A DNA stretch of 64,000 nt, taken from assembly GCA_944472135.2 (NCBI GenBank), contig OX235263.1:30495379-30559378 (forward strand), in the 5' to 3' direction. This stretch comes from Trichobilharzia regenti. Lineage: Eukaryota; Platyhelminthes; Trematoda; Strigeidida; Schistosomatidae. Position 1 is the first letter of the stretch. Every line of letters starts with the position of its first letter. A program made the position numbers and the translations under genes. Under the pieces are notes generated by a model, which had not been told where the DNA came from, ran no database searches, and saw nothing but the letters and a program-made list of their open reading frames with translations. Positions 54,478 to 64,000 of the stretch are shown in pieces.

Positions 54478-55139
54478 CTCCCCGGCAAAAAAGGGATACA
54501 TCCCTTCTTTCCATCACAACCAATACACGTTGACTTGGATGCCATTGCGAGAACCTGGGTCACACGGACAGAGCTGAAATGGAAAACAAACAGAAAAGCC
54601 AACACACCACAAGCATACCCACAGCACAATCTCACACACCAATGACGACCTGCGCCTCCAGTTAAAGGTATCCTCTTGACATCTTGCGACACAATCGCCA
54701 CTTACTAGAATGACTCTTGTAGAATGCGACGTGACCATAGCACCAGCTCACGATACTCTACGCACATCCTCTTATCTACTCACTAGCAATTACCACTGCA
54801 ATCGCTTGTCACTCATTCTGCCTCAGTTCTAGTAACGGTGATGTATGCGAGCCTCAGTCATCTACACTCTTTCTCCCCGGCGTGTGGGACCACAGCTAAC
54901 AATTATCTCCGTATGCATTTCATTCTCAGCAATAGCCTAGCCTCCCCGGCGTATACGACCCATCTGCTGTCTGTAACATCGATCAATTCATTCACGGATG
55001 TAGAAGACTCGAAACAACTTCAGAAGTAAGCACGACGAAAATTTTAACAAAATTATGCAATAAAAACAAGGTACGAAAACAACGAGTAAACACAATGGAT
55101 CCAAAATCGCCAATTGTTATGACACACCACACATATATA

Positions 55140-55645
55140 CAATCAGTGCACACAAACTCACAGATCGTGTCTCGATGGAATTCCTTTGAAGAATCGCAGG
55201 ACTTACACCAGTACGCCTGCAATCCTTCTCACGTTGACGATTGTAATTTGTGGAATGTCCGGACACAAACAAGATTAACCAACAATTACGATAATTGGAA
55301 CTCACACAACTATTTAACACAAACATATGTATAATCAACACATCAAATGTGGTGGATTCCGGCATGAAAAGCTACCCTTGAAGAACTGTAGGACTTACAG
55401 CAGTACGCCTACATTCCTTCTCAGGTTGATGATCCAAGTGGAAGTCGTCCGGACACTAACAGAATTACCAACAGCTAGATGATAAATGATACCAATTCAG
55501 TATATAGAATATCAACATATGTACAAAATCACACACCAAGCACATTAGACTGCTCACTGATGCACTACCCTTTGAAGAATTGTAGGACTTACAGCAGTAC
55601 GCCTACAACCCTTCTCAGGTTGACGCTCTAGGTTGGAAAATCGTT
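55140..55645. repeat. Three tandem units of about 193 bp in BEL 3' region
   Basis: GAAGAAT-type starts at 55188, 55380 and 55574, each followed by AGGACTTAC, CAGTACGCCT and CCTTCTCA-GTTGA. Spacing 192 and 194 bp. Confidence 0.8.
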
Positions 55646-57595
55646 GCAGAGTTCATTTGCTGACTTCCTTGTATCAGCCATATCCTCAAATCTGAACGGC
55701 AACACGCTCATGCCATTGTATCGTAGAATATGGATGACGGAAAAACATACAACGTATCTGGTCAACCAAGCGTAGGCACAGAGCAATTTACACCAAAGAT
55801 AATAGCATTCAAATGGCAACTTGAAACTAGAAATGCCCTTATTCATGCAAGTCAATTTAACAATTACTCTCTCGTTTACACTTGGCTTATCCTCACTAAA
55901 CTGAGCAATATCTTTCGTCTTTTCAAACGCACCAATACTATCATAGTCATTGCACAAGATACTTGAGTTGATGGGCGTCTTTTTCAATGTGGATGACAAC
56001 ACCAACGACAACTGATTGATACCAGTCAATGAACTTAGCGGTGGATCAGAAGCTGTTCTTTTTCGGCTTTCAGATAGTTGTCTAACTGTAAGATTACCAC
56101 CACTGCTGTCTTTCACTACTAGTTCGGGTTTAGCACTATCATCTGATGATAGGTGGGCTACACGCTGATCAATTACACTGACGGTCTCACAAGTATCCAT
56201 ACCTTCTGCAACTGCATCTGCATTTATTTCTACTTCACGTTCAAGTTGTACAGAACCTTTATTTAACTTAGCAGTAGTAGGCATATCCCTCATCTCATCA
56301 TGATCAACCAAAGACAAATCTACACTATCATGATCACTATCAAAAATATTCAATTTACCATCATCTATATGGTCGACTTCATTAATTTCAAACTCTTCAA
56401 TAACAGAAGTAGACAATTTTGGTTCCTCCTCAAAAATCAATAAAGGTTTTATATCTTCACTCTGACTAGTTATACTTTGTAAACTTTTGGAGTCAGAACT
56501 GCACTCTGAAGCAGTAACTCTATTCTGTGACACTCTATTCAACAACGGCTTACCAGTTGCAACTACAGACTTCTTCACAACACCGTTATCGTCACACAAT
56601 TCGGAGTCAGGCCTGGAGTTTACATTTAGCTTATCACTGGACTTGCTCACTGGTTCACAGTTCACTTCTGTATGCACCTCTTGCAAACGTGTAAAACACA
56701 ACCGTGTTTGTCTTGCATCTTGTAACTTATCTGTTGAGGATGTACTACGAAAGCTGTTACACTCACTAGGTCCATATGCATTACTAGACATCATGGAGCC
56801 TTCTCGATATCCACCTCTCTGAGGCCCTTTCGTCATGAATGATTGCATTTTGCTCTCAGACTGCTCTATTCTAGGGGTGAGATGTAATAGACTGGCAAAC
56901 TTGCTTGTGGATTGATTGACACCATTGTTTACCAGTTTCAGAATGTCATCGAACTTTGGCTCGATACCCTCATCCTCCATTCGGGAGCTTATCTTCAACC
57001 ACTCCATTTGCAGTCGAGTAGGTAGGCGTCTTGCTATTACTTCTAGTATAAAACTCGAGTTGAGGTCACTCGTGCAATTCATCGAAATCAATGCATTCTT
57101 GTAAATTAGCAAATTATCCAAAAACTCAGTGAGTGCATGGGAGTCATCCTGTAATTGACCACCATTACCCTTAACAGCCTCGAATAATTTCCCTACAATC
57201 ATCGAAGTTCTTCCAAACCTTTGACGTAATATGCTCATAGCCTAGTGGTAGCCCTCTTTTGGCTTCATAAACTTACAGCACTGTAAAGCTCTTGCAGCAT
57301 CTCCAGTGCAATACCTCATCAAATACATTAACTTCATTTCATCGGTTAATGAAAAACCACTCAACATGATCTCAAACTCCTTTACAAATTGTAAATAATC
57401 AGCTGGGTTTCCATCGAAACACCGTGGTTCTAATTTAGGGAGTTTGATGTTCCTATTATCCCTGAACGGCGAAACAGTAACATCAACCATGTCATGCTTA
57501 ACATCAGACACATCGTTACAATTAACAGACAAGTCACCATGACTTACTTTCCTGTTTGCATCCAAGACGCTCTGTCCCTTCTTTGACCCGGGCAT
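55628..57595 (-). pseudogene. BEL/Pao-type Gag-like polyprotein with one internal stop
   Basis: The ATG at 57595 starts MPGSKKGQSVLDANR. Residues about 40-110 carry the BEL gag signature KLPKLEPRCFDGNPADYLQF and LMYLMRYCTGDAARAL; after a TAG at 57244-57242 the same frame continues AMSILRQRFGRTSM and RRLPTRLQMEWLKIS, again BEL gag. The remaining roughly 400 residues are acidic, Ser-rich and unlike any domain I know. They end with a Trp/Tyr/Cys-rich hydrophobic stretch (FECYYLWCKLLCAYAWLTRY) and NELCNDFPT. No zinc knuckle and no DTG protease motif. The TAG replaces one codon between His and Ala; otherwise the frame is 654 codons long. It could be a point mutation or a readthrough site. Confidence 0.8.
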
Positions 57596-57759
57596 TGTTG
57601 AACTTGACCCAATTCCAAAAACGTTCCAGATATTGCTTGTTCAAAGAGGACTTGACCGGCACCAGGAAAGATGAACGGTGACTATCTAAACTGTCACCAA
57701 CTATCTGAATACGTCAAGAAATGTTTCCGCCGTCAAAGGCTGACTTCACTGTCAGAAAC

Positions 57760-58088
57760 TGTCAGCCACGTCTCGTAAACCGTCAATTCCCAGCTCTTGC
57801 TACACTGGGACTCACGCGGTTCCTTGAAGTTTCTCAGAAACGCTTAGTAATAACGGACGCAAACCAAAACACCGATTGGCTACTCGAGAATTCTTTATTG
57901 TAACACCAACATATAGGCAGCTTTAAATTAAGTTTTAACTAGGGTTTCTGACAGTTGTCTCCTGACTTCTTTTTGAACAGCGACCGATGAGACGATGACT
58001 GTCGTATTGATGCCTCCGCGAAAATTGGGGAAGTTGGTTTTGAGCAAACAACCATGAATTGATAGCTCAATCTTCAGCTACATTGACG
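57760..58088 (-). repeat. BEL 5' LTR
   Basis: TGTCAGCC to ATTGACG on plus, about 329 bp; the terminal A is changed to G. Closely similar to the 54148 LTR. Confidence 0.9.
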
Positions 58089-58093
58089 TAGTT

Positions 58094-59520
58094 AATGGAA
58101 ACTGCCAGTTGTGCTTCTGAAACCTCGTGGTGAGAAATTGTTATAACTGCGGTGAACTGAAAATATCCCGTCACCGATTTGTTATAACTGCACTGAACTG
58201 GATGAAAACCGTAGTCAATATTTTTGTTTCTGGGCCTACTAATAATTGTTATAACGGTAATGACTGTAATGAACTCGACTTCCGATTCGGCCAGCCACAC
58301 ACTATCAAAAAACTAAGTCTGACCTATGACTGTAAGATGCTTCATTTTAATAACAATTATTAGTAAAACAACACATAATATTTATACAATTTTACCACAA
58401 CAGAGACGGCTAACAACGTTTGAAATTATTGATCGTACAATTGATCATAATATGCGTGAGAAATGATGATATATTTTGCGGAATCCTATCAGAAATCTAC
58501 TCTACCGTGAGGTACGACTGTCGTTATGCAATACGTGATGAATTACATTAGATCGTTGTGGAGGAAATTTTAGAAATTTATTCAAACGCCAAACGAATAA
58601 TATTATGATGTAGCAAGAAAAATTATTCGACCGAAAATAGGAATCAAGTAGATGAAGTTTTGCTTCCCTCCAGATAAGATGAGATACTAGCACCAATTGT
58701 GTTATAAAAATTCCACATTCGGCAGAAAATAATTTTGAAACACATGAAGGTCCGGAATCTTTGACAGTTGTTCCCAGTTTTGTGTGACGTGAGGAATACG
58801 TCCAAATTTCATTGGTTTGATTCTTTGTACGTGATACGCAAATGTAACCACCTTTCATCATTTCTGTCAATATAATTCGTTTCCAGTTTTCTCGGAGGTA
58901 CTTCGACGATACTAAATGTCATGGGTAGGTACCTGATATTAAAAGTTTGGATGAGGAGCTCTTCACCTCCTTCCCTTATTGAGGAAGACCAGACCTCCAT
59001 CTTTTGGATGGCATCTAGCTATTTTTATGATGTTATATAGTCCCGTGCAAGTTCACAGCGTGGAGTTGTTGTTTGTCAGAGCCTATCTTTCCCTTGTAAA
59101 ACACTCTTTGCTGAATTAACACTCCGAAAAGAGATTATTCCTTTTATCCCTGGAAAATGTCACTCGTTGACCTGCAAACTCCCAGATACATCACAGTTTT
59201 AACGAGTCAATCATCTGAGGAAATTTTTGTACCGCAAGAAATTATTTACAAAAGACGTGGATCCACAAATTAATTTGCAGTACGCGTAGTCCGCGAAGCG
59301 GAAAGTTTACAACATTTTTCCTTGCAAATGGAAACTATTCAGATTACGATATATGATTTGATTGACGCCAAAAATAGAGACCGTGAAACCAAGAACTCTT
59401 GCATGGAACTATCTACTACTGACATATTGGGTTGAGCATTCGCATATCAACACATATCATTAGTCGTGCTTTCCGGCATTATCAAAGTGATCAAAATACT
59501 GAACGGTTGGTTCCTTCTTG
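58094..59520. other. No gene recognised
   Basis: A 122-codon minus-strand frame (58502-58870) and an overlapping 63-codon one (58809-59000) show no motif. Confidence 0.35.
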
Positions 59521-59529
59521 AGGCCGGGC

Positions 59530-59700
59530 TCATCGGACTAGGTAACCAGCAAGAAACTGGGCGCTTTGATTAATTCAGCTTCCAGTGCGTAGGCAAACTT
59601 GATTAGGTTGACGCTATATGGACCGAACGGCTCTCAGTGTTTAAGTTGATCTGATCTGGCTAGCAAACACTTCTGGCTGATGCAAATAGTATACAATCAC
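59530..59700 (+). repeat. Dispersed repeat shared with 42930-43080
   Basis: Shares GATCTGGCTAGCAAACACTT and CTGGCTGATGC-like segments with the earlier copy. Confidence 0.4.
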
Positions 59701-60289
59701 CATTCTCAAACTCTCAGTAGTAGTCTGTTTTTGCTAACAGGCGGCGCTTCTATTGCACATATTCTTGGTAATGAGGTAGTTCGTTTGATTGCTTTGGCTA
59801 CTGGTAACACTGGTGTCTTAGGATGAGCTACGCATTATTCTAGGAGGCAGTAGTCATCTCTAAGAAAAAGCACAACTCATTTGTTCAAATGAATTAAGTT
59901 TGTTTGCAGTTCAGGGTTCTCACCGAATCTAAATAATCGTTTATCATATGCTTAAAACTTGGATAACATTACAAATTGTTACTACATATCAACCGAAGTT
60001 GTAGATTTATCAAACACTGGGAAGTCTTATCTGTGGGACGACGTCTCGAATTCAGTTCATCATTCGTAATCATATATGTTCTAAATACGTGACTTAGAAA
60101 CTTGATTTTGGCGGCCTGTAATGTAAGCTGAAGTTACGCTCACTGACTGATTAAGTCGCTCATTTCGGTAAAATTTGCCATGATCCGTACCACTTCAAAC
60201 ATGATAGTAGTAACTAAAAATTGCGTCTAGTAAACTTTCATAATTTTACGCCCTTGAACTCCACTGGAAACAATCCGCATAAAGTGTTG

Positions 60290-61390
60290 CAGAGATATCA
60301 TTTTTCTGGAAAACCCCACTCTTGTTAGTCCCAAGTTTCGGGAGCAACGCAAAGGCACAGTGGTACACTTCTGTTTTTCTCTGTTTCCTGTCATTACTTC
60401 TAACTGGCTCTCAAGGACTCTCTGTCCAATATTCGCAATTTGAGTAAAGACTTAATGGGTGACACTACTTTCAGATAGCTTCAGTTAACTTTCAGCCAAC
60501 CTCCATTTCTTTCCGCAAGTTTCTTAAGTGATTGGTACTTGGCTACCCCCCAGAGTTCCTCCTTGCTGAAGAACTCTTTCTGGACAACCATCTGATTTTC
60601 GGTAATGAGTGAAGACACCTGCTAGTGAAAATCTGGACATCGCCGGAAATATTTCTGTTGACGCTCCGTAAAGTGGCTGTGATCTGACATTGGTGCTGAA
60701 GATCCAGATATTTTTCCTGCTGTGTAATGTGGAATTTTACGCCGGCTTTTTAGTAGTGAATGTCTGTCTGGACTTTTCGATTCCGTAACGCCTTGGTATT
60801 CTCATCTGCATCTCACTGAAAGATGCTGCCAAAGTAGGTAAATGAAAGCAGTCACTTCTTTTGAACTTCTCAAGTTTATAATCATGGATGCTCCCCTCTG
60901 TTGGCTATTAGGAATCTTCATTATCTCTGTCTTCTGTGTGTTTACTCGAAGTTCCGTCTTTGCTGCCTATTATGCCAAGATGTAGGGTCCCGCCTGTGCA
61001 GCTCCGAGGGTGGGTGATTAGATACATAATTCTTGCGGAAATTTCTTACTTCTGGAGTCCTCCTATCGGCTTAATCTATGCCTGTCGTATTATCGTACGT
61101 TCTGCTGCATGATCGAGTCCAACAAAATCAGAGAAATAATCCCTGATAGAAGGCAGTCTTCTTTTACTCCTCCCTTAACTCCGAAAGTCCCACTCAACTA
61201 TGTCACGAAATCATTGTTGTGCAGTTGAATGAGCTTTACGTTATTTAGACATTCAGCGGTTATGATGTAGTTGCTGAATTTCTCAGGGGTTGATAATGTT
61301 GAGGGCCTTACTAAATATAAATAATCGAAGGGTGCATAAGCACCACTTTGAAACAGTGCTAGAGATGCCCTAGATTTTCGGGACAAACTT
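60290..61390 (-). pseudogene. Decayed RTE-type LINE, minus
   Basis: On minus: PEKFSNYIITAECLNNVKLI, GVKGGVKEDCLLSG, NTQKTEIMKIPNSQQ, FIYFGSIFQ and further C-terminal traces, colinear with the 44-kb ORF but with many stops and frameshifts. Confidence 0.75.
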
Positions 61391-62640
61391 TGACTTGATT
61401 AATCACAACAATTCTTCCGATTTATATGAACATTGAGCACAGTGCATTAATCGTCTTTAAGTTCAGTTTTGTAGTCTGACACTCTAAATTGACGCGTCAT
61501 GAGTCACATGAGCTTAATAAAACAGGAGTCAGATGTTTTTAGGTCTGTGGAGAATCAGTGATTCAGTTGGATACCTTGTTTTTAATAATCTCAGCCAAAA
61601 TTATTCTAGGTAGGTTTCATTGAATAATTACATAACTGAGAATCCATCTGACTGGAGATTCATAAAATATACATAAAAAGCATAGCTACTGAACAGAATT
61701 CGTCCAGTAGGGCTACTAAAAAATAAAGAATGACAATGAATGGAAACTGTTTAAAACATCCATCGCACTCTCTTAAGAGGTAGTAGTATCTAATAGCTTG
61801 AGTCAGGATACTGTGTGCTTTTTAAAAAGCATCCATGAATAATGAATTATCGAATCTTAAAAAATACGGAAAGCTATGTCTGTCCTCAGCTAAATAAATC
61901 ATATGTCTTACGAGCTCCGACCATCAATAATAAAAATGTTCACGTCAACATTCAGCAAAGTTACTTATTTCCAGGATGAGTAACAATGCAAAAATTGCTA
62001 CAAACAAAACAGATTACTAATCTCAGATTCATTTCTTAATCCGATACTTTTTGGTTTTTCGCTTGCCTGGAGATTTGCATGATAGTGATTTTCGTATTAT
62101 ATTTAATTTGCAGCCTAAGGATTGGCAGTTTGTTTTTGTGTCTTACATTTTGTAGTAGTGACCTACAGATGCAAAGCGGGTGGAATAAGTCATTTTGAAC
62201 GGGTCTTTATTTTTCTCGTACTCTGTAGGCGTTCTTTATTGTTCTTTGCCTAAAGTATGTACCACTTAATAACAAAGAGGGAGGAGGAAAACTGTATTTG
62301 CCATCAGATTACCTTGAATAGGCAGTTGTGTCAGCAATCGTGAAAGCTAGCAGCGTGTAAGTTAAGGGTTAGCACTAATGGTTACATTAGGGGTAAGGGG
62401 TGAAGATAATCCATAACAGGCACTAAGTTATCACCAACACGCAATCAGAATAATGGAACATAACATTTCTTGAGTTTCTCAATAGATTGTATGTTTGCAT
62501 GTGTAGACTTATCAGTAGGTCGAATTTTGTGTTACTTTGACCTCCAGTGTTCCCCCTGATTCTAGCCTTAATTCCTAAGCTTTAACCTTTGACTTTAATT
62601 CAACCCTTTAAATGAAGAGTTATACTGAAGTATTGTGACC
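61391..62640. other. No gene recognised
   Basis: AT-rich, no frame or repeat end recognised. Confidence 0.4.
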
Positions 62641-62646
62641 CTAGGT

Positions 62647-62697
62647 AACAATCAACCATGGTTGATTGTTTAGGGTCAATTGCAATTGACCCTAAAC
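62647..62697. repeat. Two overlapping perfect palindromes
   Basis: 62647-62670 is a 24-bp perfect palindrome centred on CCATGG. 62668-62697 is a 30-bp perfect palindrome with TTTAGGG at one end and CCCTAAA at the other. They overlap by three bases. Confidence 0.9.
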
Positions 62698-62699
62698 TG

Positions 62700-64000
62700 G
62701 TAATCAGATGAGTCGATTAGTAAAAAAGTGTTTAATTTAAAAAAATCTCTGGAAAATATATTAATTGATTTTAAGTAGCCGTGCAGGATTCTGAAGCCTG
62801 CAATAACGCTGAACATGCTTTGAAACGTTTGAATGTAATGAACATTACGTCTAAGTGAGACAGATGTTGTGTGCTGAACTAATGCAGTCAATGGTAACAT
62901 ACTACCTGGTTAACTAATTTGATATCTTATATGTAGCTTTAAATATGTGATGACATCTTTTCTTAACCCGTTCATCCCTAAAATCTTCCATTGCAAATGC
63001 CTCTAGAGTACTATGGAATTGCTGTGTCCGTTTCAGTGGATCGACAAAATCAGGAAAATCACTTAGTTGTAATTATAACATGGTGTTAATGGTTTCAGTG
63101 CTTGTGAACTCTATAGGACTGGTAAACGTTCGCGATAACGTGCTTCACATTCAAACTAAACAAACCACCAAAAGTTTTGATATTATCGGAAGTAGGTAAT
63201 AACAGCACTCGTGCCCAAATTCTCTTGTTTGCTTCCTGTATCCAATAACTCACAGTATTTAACATCTTGAATGGTCTAGCAGCTGGCAATTACCCTAAAA
63301 AATTACACTGTAGCTCATAAAGTAAAAAAACTTCTTCACCTTAAACTATATAGTTTTTTGGTATTTACATACATGTAAGTTAACACTGATAATGTTCTCA
63401 TTGAAGACCGAATCCAATCGTCCACACAATCCTTGGTCGGTGATTTTTTTTAAAGTATTATGTCCTCTCTCAATATTTTACTAAGTGATTTCCTCAAGCG
63501 GGTATCGACAAGTCTCCGGAATTCCTATCCTCTGGATTTTTATGTCCTGAGCAGAATGCTGTCTTAGTATCCATGGCTACCTAATAGGTGTGACATTTTC
63601 ATGGAATTATTTAATGCACCCATATAAACTGTTGAATATACACTAGACCTATTCAATTCCACAGTCAATGCATGAGTCAACAGCTTATGTAGCTCTAGTC
63701 GTCAAGTATTTAAAAGTCATTATTTCACGTGTACATGGCTACTGTTATACCAGTAATGTTGTACCAGATCCATACTGACTGGGTAAATCGGTCACCAAAT
63801 AGTTAAAAGACTCCACCTAAGATGAAATCATTATTAGCGATGTTGGGTGGGATCTTCATAGTGTGTATATATGACTACCAATAGCTATGTGTCAGTTTCC
63901 TCGGTGCATTATCTATTTAACGATAATTTTAACGCTTTTAGTCCAATTATTTAAGTTAATGGGATGCTAAATCATATCAGTCGAAGATTCCAGCCTCTAA
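62700..64000. other. No gene recognised
   Basis: Short minus-strand frames at 62676-62900 and 63095-63289 without motifs. Confidence 0.4.

Larger units (their letters stand above)
54143..58093 (-). mobile_element. BEL/Pao element with two LTRs, gag only
   Basis: LTRs 54148-54477 and 57760-58088, same family as the solo LTRs in the Gypsy array. Target duplications TAGCT (54143-54147) and TAGTT (58089-58093) differ by one base. A GGGGAG purine tract lies next to the 3' LTR on minus (about 54479-54486). The interior has a gag-type ORF and a repeat-containing UTR but no protease, reverse transcriptase, RNase H or integrase, so it is non-autonomous or internally deleted. Confidence 0.85.

Noticed and set aside
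54462..55365. Short frames on both strands within the BEL untranslated region
   Set aside because: They overlap tandem repeats and each other and have no family signature.
62668..62697. Interstitial telomere
   Set aside because: Only one TTTAGGG and its inverted copy are present; there is no tandem TTAGGG array.

Overview
The window looks like nuclear DNA of a schistosome-type blood fluke (digenean trematode). It is AT-rich, has very low gene density, and holds a dense nested set of retrotransposons: CsRn1/Boudicca-type Ty3/Gypsy, BEL/Pao, RTE-type and CR1/Jockey-type LINEs, Penelope-like elements and tRNA-derived SINEs. The one host gene I can recognise starts with a 37-nt intron and then has introns of 1 to 6.5 kb, an arrangement known from schistosome genes. 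The organism call is inferred from this combination; no search was possible.

Layout. 1-10.2 kb: a fold-back repeat (166-541), two halves of Gypsy elements facing each other head to head (RNase H-integrase on minus, gag-protease on plus, 1.47-4.48 kb), SINEs and LINE 3' ends. 9.5-10.9 kb: cysteine-containing open frames of unknown origin around a perfect 104-bp inverted repeat. 10.87-23.5 kb: a tandem Gypsy array (LTR-internal-LTR-internal-LTR), each internal region carrying a BEL solo LTR, followed by a 1,208-bp duplication whose junction is a chimeric BEL LTR. 23.5-25.5 kb: a decayed second Gypsy lineage. 26.1-27.8 kb: a decayed RTE LINE interrupted by a solo LTR with a GAAAC target duplication.

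28.6-50.3 kb, minus strand: a ten-exon gene (463 codons) for a divergent Sas10/UTP3 protein, a small-subunit processome factor. All splice phases agree. Its introns hold two Penelope-like elements, a CR1-type LINE fragment, an RTE LINE with a long open frame, SINEs, and a retroposon with a 13-bp target duplication.

51.2-53.5 kb: a 5'-truncated CR1/Jockey-type LINE with an open reverse transcriptase. 54.1-58.1 kb: a BEL/Pao element on minus with two LTRs and a long gag-type ORF but no pol. 58.1-64 kb: mostly unassigned DNA with a decayed RTE copy and a pair of overlapping perfect palindromes.

How the parts relate: the SINE at 29.1 and 7.6 kb ends in the same roughly 50-bp tail as the CR1-type LINE, which suggests the LINE mobilises it. 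The BEL LTR family supplied the repeats that drove unequal crossing-over in the Gypsy array. Two divergent Gypsy lineages keep the same -1 frameshift heptamer, GGGAAAC, at the end of gag. Nearly all element genes are broken.
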